Program-made: the position numbers and the translations under genes
Source: CAZBWE01 sp964440735
Lineage (GTDB): Bacteria; Planctomycetota; Phycisphaerae; Sedimentisphaerales; Anaerobacaceae
DNA: 36,702 nucleotides
Reading direction: 5' to 3'
Assembly: GCA_964440735.1 (NCBI GenBank)
Contig: CAYTTK010000008.1
Span: 1-36,702, forward strand
Shown here: one piece after another, positions 1-8,514 of the stretch
Position numbering within the stretch: the stretch's first letter is position 1
Layout: the number at the start of each line of letters is the position of its first letter
The notes under the pieces: model-generated
What the model was told of the DNA's origin: nothing
The model's input: the letters and a program-made list of their open reading frames with translations, nothing else
Databases searched by the model: none

Positions 1-45
1 GCTGTAACATTAGCTCGTGCCTTGGCATCGGGTGGAAAGTCATAG
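1..45 (+). CDS. C-terminal end of an unidentified upstream gene (partial)
   Basis: The first 45 bases read in frame 1 as 14 codons (AVTLARALASGGKS) followed by TAG. The next gene, serA, starts 36 bases later on the same strand behind its own ribosome binding site. The tail is too short to assign to a family. A serine-pathway aminotransferase often precedes serA and would fit, but nothing in these residues proves it. Confidence 0.45.
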   Translation, partial: AVTLARALASGGKS

Positions 46-81
46 AAAAAAGAAAAGTATAAGTTTTTTTGGAGTTCGACA

Positions 82-1671
82 ATGATTAAAGTGCTGATTA
101 CAGACAAACTTGCGAAGGAAGGTATCGACTTACTTAATTCAATGGATGGCGTGCAGCCAATTGTCAAGACCGACGTAAGCGAGGATGAGCTTGCAAAGAT
201 CATTGGTGAATATGATGGGTTGATCGTCCGAAGCGGCACGAAAGTTACAGCAAAGGTCTTAGCCAATCCCGGCAAGCTAAAAGGGATTGCACGGGCAGGT
301 GTTGGCGTCGATAACATCGACGTTACGCAGGCTACCAGAAAAGGAATCCTGGTAATGAATACGCCCGGCGGAAATACTCTCAGTGCCGCCGAACATACAA
401 TGGCTTTGATACTCGCAATGAGCCGAAATGTTGTCCCTGCCTGCAACAGCTTGAAGTCCGGCGCCTGGGACAGAAAAAAATATATGGGCAACCAGCTGAA
501 TAATAAAGTCCTTGGTGTGATAGGGCTGGGTAGAATCGGTATAGCTGTGGCTAAAATGGCAAGGGGCTTCAATATGAAAATAATCGGCTATGACCCGCTT
601 GCTGCGCCCCCTGATGCGGAAAAAATTGGTATCGAAATAGGTGATAGTTTAGACAGGATTTTTAAGGAAGCCGATTACATCAGTGTCCACGTTCCGAAGA
701 ACAAGCAAACGCTGAATATGATTGACGCTGAGCAAATTAAAATGATGAAGCCGACCGTTCGGCTAATCAACTGTGCGCGTGGTGGAATTATTAACGAGAA
801 TGCACTTTATGATGCGCTTGCCCAAAAGCGTATTGCCGGTGCCGCTCTGGATGTTTATTCGGAAGAGCCGCCTAAAAATACGAGGTTTGCTGAGCTTGAA
901 AACTGCCTTGTTACACCGCATTTAGGCGCCAGTACGGAGGAAGCGCAAATTGAGGTTGCAGTCGAAGCCGCGCAGATACTTGTTGATGCCATAAGGGGAG
1001 GCCCGGTTAGAAACGCCGTTAACGCGCCTTCTATCATCGGTGCAGTGCCGCCAATTGTAGAGCAATATGCTGAACTTGCTCGGCGAATCGGTAAACTTGT
1101 CAGCACAACTGTGCGAGGACATATCAGGGGCGTTGATGTTCAGTATCGTGGCTCGATTGCCGAAATGGCCTTCGAGCCGATTACCCTTGCCTTTGCAATC
1201 GGTTTATTGCAGCGCCATTTCGATATGCCTTTGAATATAGTCAATGTTCCTATTTTAGCTAAAGAGCGCGGCATAAGCATCAGCGAAACGAAAAATACTG
1301 AGGCCAAGGATGTTGCTGCGAGTTTCAGCGCAATGGTCGTTTCCGACGAGGTTACACGAACAGTAACCGGCTCAATCTTCGGTGGAACTTTGCCGCGTAT
1401 TATTGAAATCGACGGATTCAATGTCGAAATGACACCACAAGGTGCAGTTCTGGTTATCTATAACGACGATAAGCCCGGAGTTATTGGTGCTGTTGGAACA
1501 GTCTGTGGTCAACATAGCATTAACATCTGCACTATGGGTGTGGGACAAAAGCCGGCTGAACAAAAAGCCATTCTTGCCGTCAGTCTCGACAAAGAACCCA
1601 ACGCAAAAGTTGTTGAAGGGATTAGCAAACTTGAGTTTGTGAATGAGATTTATGTATGTAAGCTGGACTGA
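82..1671 (+). CDS. serA: D-3-phosphoglycerate dehydrogenase
   Basis: Oxidises 3-phosphoglycerate to 3-phosphohydroxypyruvate with NAD+, the first committed step of serine synthesis in the cytoplasm. At 529 residues it is the long SerA form: substrate domain, NAD-binding domain, an intervening ASB domain and a C-terminal ACT domain (about 455-529). Visible motifs are the Rossmann GLGRIG at 148-153, NCARGG with catalytic Arg233, the EEPP motif with Glu262, and TPHLGAST with catalytic His280. The ACT domain suggests feedback control by serine. The ATG is preceded by GGAG about nine bases upstream. The gene lies close behind an unknown gene tail and 117 bp before a phosphohexomutase. All catalytic residues are intact and the length is normal. 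Confidence 0.96.
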   Translation: MIKVLITDKLAKEGIDLLNSMDGVQPIVKTDVSEDELAKIIGEYDGLIVRSGTKVTAKVLANPGKLKGIARAGVGVDNIDVTQATRKGILVMNTPGGNTLSAAEHTMALILAMSRNVVPACNSLKSGAWDRKKYMGNQLNNKVLGVIGLGRIGIAVAKMARGFNMKIIGYDPLAAPPDAEKIGIEIGDSLDRIFKEADYISVHVPKNKQTLNMIDAEQIKMMKPTVRLINCARGGIINENALYDALAQKRIAGAALDVYSEEPPKNTRFAELENCLVTPHLGASTEEAQIEVAVEAAQILVDAIRGGPVRNAVNAPSIIGAVPPIVEQYAELARRIGKLVSTTVRGHIRGVDVQYRGSIAEMAFEPITLAFAIGLLQRHFDMPLNIVNVPILAKERGISISETKNTEAKDVAASFSAMVVSDEVTRTVTGSIFGGTLPRIIEIDGFNVEMTPQGAVLVIYNDDKPGVIGAVGTVCGQHSINICTMGVGQKPAEQKAILAVSLDKEPNAKVVEGISKLEFVNEIYVCKLD

Positions 1672-1698
1672 GTCTTGATGTCGAAGCATAGCGTGGAC

Positions 1699-1716
1699 CC
1701 GCCATTTGTGTGGCGG
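1699..1716 (+). repeat. Small perfect inverted repeat between serA and glmM
   Basis: CCGCCA, a six-base loop, then TGGCGG form a GC-rich six-pair hairpin 28 bp after the serA stop. No T-run follows, so it does not look like an intrinsic terminator. A related but imperfect stretch (GGTGGGCTCGATG against GGCGGACTCGATT) follows about 35 bp later. It may be an mRNA-processing or attenuating structure, or a remnant of a dispersed repeat. Confidence 0.4.
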
Positions 1717-1788
1717 ACTCGATTCTTGCCTGCCTTTCTTATGGTGGGCTCGATGTTTGTTGAGTGAGCAGCGGGTAGAATTTTCGAT

Positions 1789-3165
1789 ATGACGGAACAA
1801 TTGATAATAAGTATCAGTGGGATGAGGGGGATTGTTGGTGAGAATCTTACTGTTTCTATTGCTGCTGACTACGGCCGGGCGTTTGGGACATTTCTAAAAG
1901 ATGATAAAACCAGTGCAATGGAAAAGCTGTCTGTTTGTATTGGCAGAGATTCCCGACCAAGTGGCCAGATGCTGAGGTCAGCAGTAACAGATGGATTGTG
2001 CAGCGTCGGAATAGACGTTATTGATTTAGGAGTTGTAACAACACCCGGCGTAAGCATTATGGTCAGAGCACTCGGCTGCAGTGGGGGGGTAGTCATTACC
2101 GCTTCACATAATCCTGCTAAATACAACGGTATAAAGTTGCTGCTCGGCAATGGTATTGCCCCGCCGCAGGACGCGGCAGAGAAAATCAGGCAATATTTTT
2201 TCGATAAGCGTTTTCTTTTTGTAGATGCAGTTCACTATGGGCAGATAAACTGTAGTGAGCAGACAGATGACTTTCACATTGCCAGAGTTTTGGCAACCGT
2301 TGATAAAGAGGCAATAGCTGCAAAGAAGTTTAGTGTTGTTCCGGACAGTGTAAACGGAGCAGGGGGGCGAGTTACGAAAAAGATGCTCTCTGAACTCGGC
2401 TGCGCAGTTTCTGCTATGAACGATGAACCAACCGGCCATTTCGCCCATAATCCTGAACCAACTGCTGAGAGCTTAAAGGACCTTTGTGAAAAGGTTAAAG
2501 CTCAAGGAGCCGACATCGGTTTTGGACAGGACCCTGATGCGGATAGATTAGCAATCGTTGACGAAAACGGGACATGCATCGGTGAAGAATATACTCTTGC
2601 CTTGGCTGCTAAATACATCTTTAGCAAAAAAACCGGCAAAGCAGCAACGAATCTTTCAACATCGAGGATGATTGATGATATTGCCGCAAGGGCCGCAGGG
2701 GAGGTTATACGCACTGCTGTTGGTGAGGCCAACGTCGCCGAAGCAATGCTTGAAAATGATTGCATCATCGGCGGAGAAGGCAACGGCGGTGTGATTGATT
2801 TGAGGGTTGGGCCAGTCCGTGACAGTCTCGTTGGTATTGCTCTTGTCCTTCAATTTATGGTTGAGACAGGAAAAACGATAGGTCAGTTAGCCGGTGAAAT
2901 CGGCAGCTATTATATGATTAAAGATAAGTTCGCTGCGGATAAATCACAAGCCCAGCAAATCCTGAACCTAACAAAGAAAACTTTTGCTGATGCAAAGCTT
3001 AATACTTCTGACGGCTGTAGATTTGATTTTGAAGATTGCTGGCTTCATTTGCGGGCCAGTAACACCGAACCCGTTATGCGGATTATTGCCGAGGCAAAAG
3101 ACAAAATTATCGCTCAGAAATATATCGATAAGGTTATGGATATTCACAAAAAGGCATTAAACTAA
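1789..3165 (+). CDS. glmM: Phosphoglucosamine mutase / phosphohexomutase (GlmM-like)
   Basis: An alpha-D-phosphohexomutase of 458 residues. It moves phosphate between C6 and C1 of a hexose phosphate, probably glucosamine 6-phosphate on the way to UDP-GlcNAc. All four signature loops are present: TASHNP with phosphoserine Ser106, metal-binding DPDADR at 248-253, the sugar-recognition loop GEGNGG at 329-334, and phosphate-binding RASNTEP at 422-428. The sugar loop is neither the GEMSGH of typical phosphomannomutases nor the GEQSGH of typical bacterial GlmM. As far as I recall, GEGNGG is the form of archaeal GlmM-like enzymes, so the substrate (glucosamine-, gluco- or manno-phosphate) is inferred. 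The next gene starts one base after this stop, so the two are cotranscribed. Confidence 0.85.
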   Translation: MTEQLIISISGMRGIVGENLTVSIAADYGRAFGTFLKDDKTSAMEKLSVCIGRDSRPSGQMLRSAVTDGLCSVGIDVIDLGVVTTPGVSIMVRALGCSGGVVITASHNPAKYNGIKLLLGNGIAPPQDAAEKIRQYFFDKRFLFVDAVHYGQINCSEQTDDFHIARVLATVDKEAIAAKKFSVVPDSVNGAGGRVTKKMLSELGCAVSAMNDEPTGHFAHNPEPTAESLKDLCEKVKAQGADIGFGQDPDADRLAIVDENGTCIGEEYTLALAAKYIFSKKTGKAATNLSTSRMIDDIAARAAGEVIRTAVGEANVAEAMLENDCIIGGEGNGGVIDLRVGPVRDSLVGIALVLQFMVETGKTIGQLAGEIGSYYMIKDKFAADKSQAQQILNLTKKTFADAKLNTSDGCRFDFEDCWLHLRASNTEPVMRIIAEAKDKIIAQKYIDKVMDIHKKALN

Positions 3166-3166
3166 T

Positions 3167-4072
3167 TTGCAGAAGTACAGTAACTCCAAACTTGAAACAG
3201 TGGGCAAGCAAATAAAATCGATTACATATCTTGGCTTAGCAGTGAATGTTTCTCTGGCAGCTGTCAAGATTGTTATTGGTTTTTTTGCCGGTTCCCTGGC
3301 ATTAATAGCAGATGGGATTCACTCATTATCGGACTTGATCACTGATGTGGCGGTCTTGTTGGGTGTGCGCCTGGGGTCAAAAGCACCTGACCAGAGCCAT
3401 CCATACGGTCATGGGCGAGCGGAAACCCTTTCAGCAGGGCTAATTGCACTGGTTTTAATTATCGTAGGGGGAGCAATGATATACTATGCCACTATGGCCA
3501 TAGCCCGAGAAGAAGTTACCACACCTCGGATTGCAGTTCTTATAGTCGCAATACTTTCAATAGCTTCCAAAGAGTGGCTCTACAGGGTGACACAAAAGGT
3601 CGCTGTCGAATCTCATAGCGCTGCACTTTATGCCAATGCTTGGCATCATCGGAGCGATGCTTTAAGTTCTGTAGCTGTTGTGGCAGGATTTATATCGTTG
3701 GAATTCGGCTTTGGCCATGGCGACCAGGTTGCGGCTATTGCGGTCGGTCTGATGATTATCTGGGTCGGGGTTAGGGTAATTGGTGATTCTCTGCGCGAAT
3801 TGACGGAAGGTGCAGTCGATGCTGACACGGTTGAACATATAAGGAATATTATCAACGCTAATTCTTCGATACGTCAGTGGCATCGGCTGAGGACCCGAAC
3901 GGTTGGCCGAGAGGTCTTTATCGACCTGCACATCCTCGTTGACCCGAATTTGAGCATAGTTACTGCCCATGAGATAGCAAGTAGTCTGGAAAGTGCACTG
4001 CACCAGCAGATAGCTCGTCCGGTTAATATCACTGTTCACGTTGAACCGGATATACCGGAGCTGAGAAAATAA
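3167..4072 (+). CDS. Cation diffusion facilitator (zinc-type efflux transporter)
   Basis: A 301-residue CDF-family metal/proton antiporter of the cytoplasmic membrane. Hydrophobic segments lie at about 20-48, 58-68, 88-110, 121-133, 165-178 and 185-203, followed by a soluble C-terminal domain (about 210-301). The transport site reads H52-xxx-D56 and H160-xxx-D164. In this family an HDHD set generally indicates zinc preference, whereas iron/zinc FieF has DDHD. The start is TTG, one base past the glmM stop TAA. There is no good Shine-Dalgarno sequence, so translation is probably coupled to glmM. The next in-frame ATG would remove the first transmembrane helices, which supports the TTG. The metal is inferred from the site only. 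Confidence 0.88.
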   Translation: MQKYSNSKLETVGKQIKSITYLGLAVNVSLAAVKIVIGFFAGSLALIADGIHSLSDLITDVAVLLGVRLGSKAPDQSHPYGHGRAETLSAGLIALVLIIVGGAMIYYATMAIAREEVTTPRIAVLIVAILSIASKEWLYRVTQKVAVESHSAALYANAWHHRSDALSSVAVVAGFISLEFGFGHGDQVAAIAVGLMIIWVGVRVIGDSLRELTEGAVDADTVEHIRNIINANSSIRQWHRLRTRTVGREVFIDLHILVDPNLSIVTAHEIASSLESALHQQIARPVNITVHVEPDIPELRK

Positions 4073-4098
4073 GCGAGCAAGAACAAAAGGTCCTAAGT

Positions 4099-4122
4099 TT
4101 ACAGGGGCATTGTATCCTGTAA
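4099..4122 (+). repeat. Inverted repeat between the CDF and deacetylase genes
   Basis: TTACAGG and CCTGTAA form a perfect seven-base stem around a ten-base loop, 26 bp after the CDF stop. An AT-rich stretch follows, with no run of four T. It could be a weak terminator or an operator ahead of the deacetylase gene. Confidence 0.35.
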
Positions 4123-4158
4123 TTTATATCATTATTTGTGATATTGGATATATTCCTG

Positions 4159-5280
4159 ATGATAAAGGCTGCTTTTATATATTCAGAGGAACTCGAAAAG
4201 TATCGATATCCGCCGGAGCATCCCTTTAATACAATACGGCCTCAAAAAACGCGAGAGGTTATGAACTCTTTAGGATTTCTCTCCGGCAATGGCAGAAGGG
4301 AAGTTGCTCCGATTCCTGCTGAAAGAGCGGAGCTAAAAAAGTTTCACTCGGCACGTTATCTGCACGCCTTAAAAACAGCAGCCAAGAAACATTGGGATGC
4401 AGAAGCACTTAGTATGGGGATAGGGACATCGGATTGTCCTGTTTTTGCAGGGATGTACGAATATTCGGTTCTGGTGGCTGGAGGGACTCTGGTTGGTGCA
4501 AAGCTGATTCTATCAGGCGATGCTGATGTGGTGTTTAATCCTTCGGGGGGGCTTCATCATGCTGGACCACAGCACGCCTCCGGCTTTTGCTATATCAATG
4601 ATGTGGCCCTTGCCTGTATCGTGTTTGCTGAAGCAGGGAAACGAGTTTTGTATCTTGATGTGGACGTTCATCATGGAGATGGCGTAGCGTATGCATTTTA
4701 CGACCGTAGTGACATAATGACCATATCATTTCACGAAAACCCAAGGGTCTTATTCCCTGGAACAGGTTTTATAAATGAAATCGGTGAAGGAGAAGGTAAG
4801 GGTTACTGTGTAAATGTTCCCCTTCCGGTCGGAACTTATGACCAGGCGTATATGAAGGCATTTGAGGCGATAGCTCCGCCGTTAATCTCTTTTTTTAAAC
4901 CAGACGCAGTTGTTCTTCAGTTAGGGGCTGACGCCCTTGCTGGAGACCCGCTTGCACATTTACACCTGACGAATAATGTTTATGAGAAGGTCATTAATCA
5001 TCTATTGAGTCTTGACAAACCAATTCTTATGACAGGCGGTGGGGGATACAATATTGAAAGTACGATAAGAGCCTGGTTACTTGCCTGGTGTGTCCTGTGC
5101 GGTGCTGATATTGATAATCTTACTATAAATAATGTTATGCTTGGGAGCACCGGATTGAAGGGTAGGTTGAGGGATAAAGCACTGGTTGTAAATGACCAGC
5201 AACGAGATGCAGTAATGCCTGCGGTGGAGGCCGCAATAGATGCAGTTAAACTAAATTTATTTTCAATTCATGGAATCTGA
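4159..5280 (+). CDS. acuC: AcuC/HDAC-like deacetylase
   Basis: A histone-deacetylase superfamily enzyme, 373 residues from the chosen ATG, expected to remove acetyl groups from protein lysines or small acylated amines. The zinc site is complete: D169 and H171 in LDVDVHHGDG, and D263 in AGDP. The paired histidines H133-H134 (GLHHAGP) and the catalytic Tyr297 in TGGGGYN are also present. An in-frame GTG lies 21 bases upstream at 4138. I prefer the ATG because the product then begins MIKAAFIYSEE, matching the usual AcuC N-terminus; neither start has a strong ribosome site. The next gene is an acetyl-CoA synthetase, which recalls AcuC control of acetyl-CoA synthetase in Bacillus. A function on acetylpolyamines cannot be excluded. 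Confidence 0.88.
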   Translation: MIKAAFIYSEELEKYRYPPEHPFNTIRPQKTREVMNSLGFLSGNGRREVAPIPAERAELKKFHSARYLHALKTAAKKHWDAEALSMGIGTSDCPVFAGMYEYSVLVAGGTLVGAKLILSGDADVVFNPSGGLHHAGPQHASGFCYINDVALACIVFAEAGKRVLYLDVDVHHGDGVAYAFYDRSDIMTISFHENPRVLFPGTGFINEIGEGEGKGYCVNVPLPVGTYDQAYMKAFEAIAPPLISFFKPDAVVLQLGADALAGDPLAHLHLTNNVYEKVINHLLSLDKPILMTGGGGYNIESTIRAWLLAWCVLCGADIDNLTINNVMLGSTGLKGRLRDKALVVNDQQRDAVMPAVEAAIDAVKLNLFSIHGI

Positions 5281-5391
5281 TTCTTTTGTGAAACGTATAT
5301 AAAATGAGACCAGGTGGACAAAATTTCCGTATATTCAGCTCATCCATTTTCCAAATTGCGTATCGTTTTTGGTGTCTTTTCCAGTAAAGTC

Positions 5392-5420
5392 TTGACCATT
5401 GATTTATTGAAGATTATTAT
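5392..5420 (+). promoter_or_regulatory. Sigma-70-type promoter for the acetyl-CoA synthetase gene
   Basis: TTGACC (5392-5397), a 17-base spacer and TATTAT (5415-5420) match the consensus at five of six bases each. Transcription would start near 5427, about 29 bases before the ATG at 5456, which has a GAGG ribosome site. Confidence 0.65.
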
Positions 5421-5455
5421 GCAGATAGCACAGGTATATTTATTGCGAGGTTGTT

Positions 5456-7582
5456 ATGTCAAAGAATAATATAGAATTCATTATAAACCCAAGGTCGATT
5501 GCAGTAGTGGGTGCTACCAATCGACCCGGTAGTGTAGGGCTTGCTGTGTTTCGCAATATTCTAACCGCTGGTTTTCAGGGGGTTCTTTATCCGGTCAATC
5601 CTAAAAGGAAATCTGTCCAGAGCGTAAAGGCCTATCCAAAATTAATAGACATCCCTGACGAAGTGGACTTAGCAGTTATCATTGTTCCGGCTGAAATGAC
5701 TTGCTCCGTACTTGAAGAGGCGGGCCAAAAGCAGGTCAAAGGAGCGATTATTGTTAGCGCCGGATTTAAAGAGGTAGGAGGCCACGGTGTAGAATTGGAG
5801 GATTTCGTGAAGGGAGTGATTGCAAAATACGGTATCCGCCTGGTGGGACCTAACTGCCTTGGTGTCATCAATAATAATGAAAATGTTCGGATGAACGCAA
5901 GTTTCGCAACGAAGATGCCGAAACCCGGAAACATCGCTTTCATCTCGCAATCGGGAGCTCTTTGCACCGCAGTACTGGATTATGCGGAAGGTCGGGATAT
6001 TGGATTCTCGAAGTTTATCAGCTTTGGAAATAAGGCCGATGTAAATGAGATAGACCTTCTGCGTTATCTTAAAGATGACCCGGATACGGATGTGATTCTG
6101 ATGTATCTGGAAGACATTACAAATGGTCGAGAGTTTCTTGAAACGGCCAGAGAAATTACCTGGCAGGCTCACAAACCCATATTGGCGGTAAAGTCGGGTC
6201 GTTCTGCGGAAGGTGCTCGTGCTGCTGCATCTCACACGGGTGCTCTTGTTGGGTCTGACAATGCTTATGATGCTATTTTTTATCAAAGCGGTATTCTGAG
6301 AGTCGAGGGCATAGCAGAACTTTTTAATCGTGCCATTGCTTTTGCCAAACAGCCGATACCGAAGGGCAACCGCATCGCCATCGTCACTAACGCAGGCGGT
6401 CCCGGCATTATGGCAACTGATGCTGCCATTCGACACAGTCTTAAGATTGCTACATTGTCGGATGAAACGAAAAAGAAATTGAAAAAAGAGCTGCCCCCGA
6501 CCGCCAGTATAGAAAATCCTGTAGATGTGATTGGAGATGCCACTCACAAGCGTTACGAGGCGGCGATGCGTTACGTCCTGAACGACGAGGGTGTGGATGG
6601 TGCAATTGTCATCCTCAGTCCTCAGGCCATGACTGATATTATGGAGACGGCGGAGATAGTCCCACGCGTGGCAAAAGATATTGACAAGCCGGTATTATGC
6701 TCATTTATGGGAATTGTTGATGTTTCCGAGGGTATTAAATACCTGGAGAAAAACGGCATACCAAATTATTCTTTTCCTGAGGCGGCAGTTAGGTCAATGG
6801 CGTCAATGGCGTTTTATGGCAGCTTACTGGCTCTCGAGAGAAGACAGGTACGAAGAATAGCTGCAGACCGTGATACTGCTGCTGTAGTCATAAAAAATAA
6901 GCTTGAGGGAAGAGACAGTTATTACATGTCTGAAAAAGAGGCAAATGAAATTCTTCAATGTTATGGATTTCCTGTCCTAAAGAGTATTTTGCTGAAAGAT
7001 GTGTCTCAGGTGGATGAAGCTGTAGGGGAGTTTGTCTTTCCGGTAGCTATGAAAATTTCTTCTCCGGACATAGTTCACAAATTTGACGCGGGAGGGATTC
7101 GGCTGAAAATCAAGACCAAAGAAGAGGCACGAAAAGCCTTTGAAGATATCATTGCAAGTGTAAAGAAGTTTCAACCCTCGGCAAAAATAGATGGTGTTAT
7201 TATGGAGAGAATGGCCAAGGGTGGGGTTGAGGTTATTCTTGGTGCTGTTAGGGACTCGAGGTTTGGTCCGATATGTATGTTTGGCCTTGGCGGTACATTT
7301 GTGGAAGCAATCAAGGATGTAACTTTCCGATTAGCCCCTATGTGGGAGATTAGCGCAGAGATTATGATACGAACTATCAAGGCATACAGCATTCTTAAAG
7401 GTGTACGTGGTGCACTACCCTGTGATATCGATGCCATTAAAGATTGCGTTCTTCGCCTTTCACAACTGGTTGCTGAACATCCTGAGATAGCTGAGCTGGA
7501 TATAAATCCACTGATTGTGTATCCTGAAAGACAGGGGTGTGTCGTAGCTGACAGCAGAATCTTGTTGAAAAGACCGGGATAG
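5456..7582 (+). CDS. ADP-forming acetate-CoA ligase, fused alpha-beta form
   Basis: Reversibly converts acetyl-CoA (or another acyl-CoA), ADP and phosphate to the acid, CoA and ATP. It conserves energy in fermentative organisms or activates acetate. The 708 residues hold the CoA-binding Rossmann domain (about 8-130, INPRSIAVVGA), succinyl-CoA-ligase-like domains (about 150-460) with the phosphohistidine motif ASHTGALVG (His260), and a C-terminal ATP-grasp domain (about 485-708) with a second conserved histidine in HKFDAGG (His541). This is the alpha-beta order of fused ACD enzymes. No GNAT acetyltransferase domain is attached. Start: ATG with GAGG seven bases upstream. It follows the AcuC-like gene but has its own promoter and ends two bases from the convergent GH130 gene. 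Acyl substrate range cannot be read from sequence. Confidence 0.93.
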   Translation: MSKNNIEFIINPRSIAVVGATNRPGSVGLAVFRNILTAGFQGVLYPVNPKRKSVQSVKAYPKLIDIPDEVDLAVIIVPAEMTCSVLEEAGQKQVKGAIIVSAGFKEVGGHGVELEDFVKGVIAKYGIRLVGPNCLGVINNNENVRMNASFATKMPKPGNIAFISQSGALCTAVLDYAEGRDIGFSKFISFGNKADVNEIDLLRYLKDDPDTDVILMYLEDITNGREFLETAREITWQAHKPILAVKSGRSAEGARAAASHTGALVGSDNAYDAIFYQSGILRVEGIAELFNRAIAFAKQPIPKGNRIAIVTNAGGPGIMATDAAIRHSLKIATLSDETKKKLKKELPPTASIENPVDVIGDATHKRYEAAMRYVLNDEGVDGAIVILSPQAMTDIMETAEIVPRVAKDIDKPVLCSFMGIVDVSEGIKYLEKNGIPNYSFPEAAVRSMASMAFYGSLLALERRQVRRIAADRDTAAVVIKNKLEGRDSYYMSEKEANEILQCYGFPVLKSILLKDVSQVDEAVGEFVFPVAMKISSPDIVHKFDAGGIRLKIKTKEEARKAFEDIIASVKKFQPSAKIDGVIMERMAKGGVEVILGAVRDSRFGPICMFGLGGTFVEAIKDVTFRLAPMWEISAEIMIRTIKAYSILKGVRGALPCDIDAIKDCVLRLSQLVAEHPEIAELDINPLIVYPERQGCVVADSRILLKRPG

Positions 7583-7584
7583 GA

Positions 7585-8514
7585 CTAAAATCCCTCTTTT
7601 AGGATTTGGTTGAGGGTGCACGTAGCGATACAGATTGAGGTATCTGCCGCTCCATAGTAAATTTTCATTTCGCCGTTATCGGAAATAACAGCTCCACACG
7701 CAAAACAGACATTGCCGACATCACCGATACGCTCGTATTCTTCCCTCGGCGAAAGAATTGGTTGGTCGCCGCGCTTTATGACTTGTGATGGGTCTTCAAG
7801 GTCAAGAAGCACTACACCAATGCGGTAAATTGGCCCGGCGGAGGTCATCTTTACTCCATGATAAATTTCGAGCCAGCCTTGGTCGGTCTCAATTGGGGTA
7901 ACAGAGGCTCCAATTCGAAATTCGTCCCAGTATCCGCTGCGGGGAGTGATTACGACCTGTGAATCACCCCAGTTCACAAGGTCCGGCGAATATGAAATCC
8001 AGATACTTCCTCTATCGAGTCCAATTGGTCTATCCAGACGCGCATAACGTCCGTTAATTTTTCGTGGAAATAGAATTCCATCTTTATTTCCCGGTTCGGA
8101 AACCAGTGCAATACGCTCATAGTTGACATAATCGTGTGTCTTAGCAAGAGCTATTCGCGAACCGTAGCCACTTACAGCCGTGTACATCACGTAGCAGACC
8201 CCATCTATAACTGTTATACGAGGGTCTTCTATCCCTTTTTCTTCATATATTGCGAAGTTACCCTCTTTAGCTGGCAGCATTACAGGTTTTTCGTCAATTG
8301 TGAAATGTAATCCATCAGGGCTCCTGGCCAGAGCAAAATATGAATAGCCGCTTTGACCTTCAATTCTAAGAAGCAGATAAACGCCGTCTTCAGTGACAAT
8401 AGGTGTGCCATTAAATACCGTATTGGCACGGAATGGAACATCTTCCACAGTTAATGCAGGATTTCCCTCCCACCGATGCAGCAGGTCCGGTCTTTGAAGC
8501 TTAGTGTTTATCAT
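7585..8514 (-). CDS. GH130 glycoside phosphorylase (beta-mannoside type), copy with intact EDPR motif
   Basis: A 309-residue five-bladed beta-propeller of glycoside hydrolase family 130. Members phosphorolyse beta-1,4- or beta-1,2-mannosides to mannose 1-phosphate. The signature EDPRI lies at 96-100, with Asp97 as the proposed catalytic acid. The phosphate/substrate loop FPRKINGRYARLDRP is present and supports phosphorylase rather than hydrolase activity. There is no signal peptide, so it should be cytoplasmic and act on imported oligosaccharides. Its ATG directly follows the TAA of the upstream paralogue, with GGGG in that gene's last codons as ribosome site, so the pair is translationally coupled. 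The acceptor (glucose, mannose or GlcNAc) is not determinable here. Confidence 0.88.
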   Translation of the reverse strand: MINTKLQRPDLLHRWEGNPALTVEDVPFRANTVFNGTPIVTEDGVYLLLRIEGQSGYSYFALARSPDGLHFTIDEKPVMLPAKEGNFAIYEEKGIEDPRITVIDGVCYVMYTAVSGYGSRIALAKTHDYVNYERIALVSEPGNKDGILFPRKINGRYARLDRPIGLDRGSIWISYSPDLVNWGDSQVVITPRSGYWDEFRIGASVTPIETDQGWLEIYHGVKMTSAGPIYRIGVVLLDLEDPSQVIKRGDQPILSPREEYERIGDVGNVCFACGAVISDNGEMKIYYGAADTSICIATCTLNQILKEGF

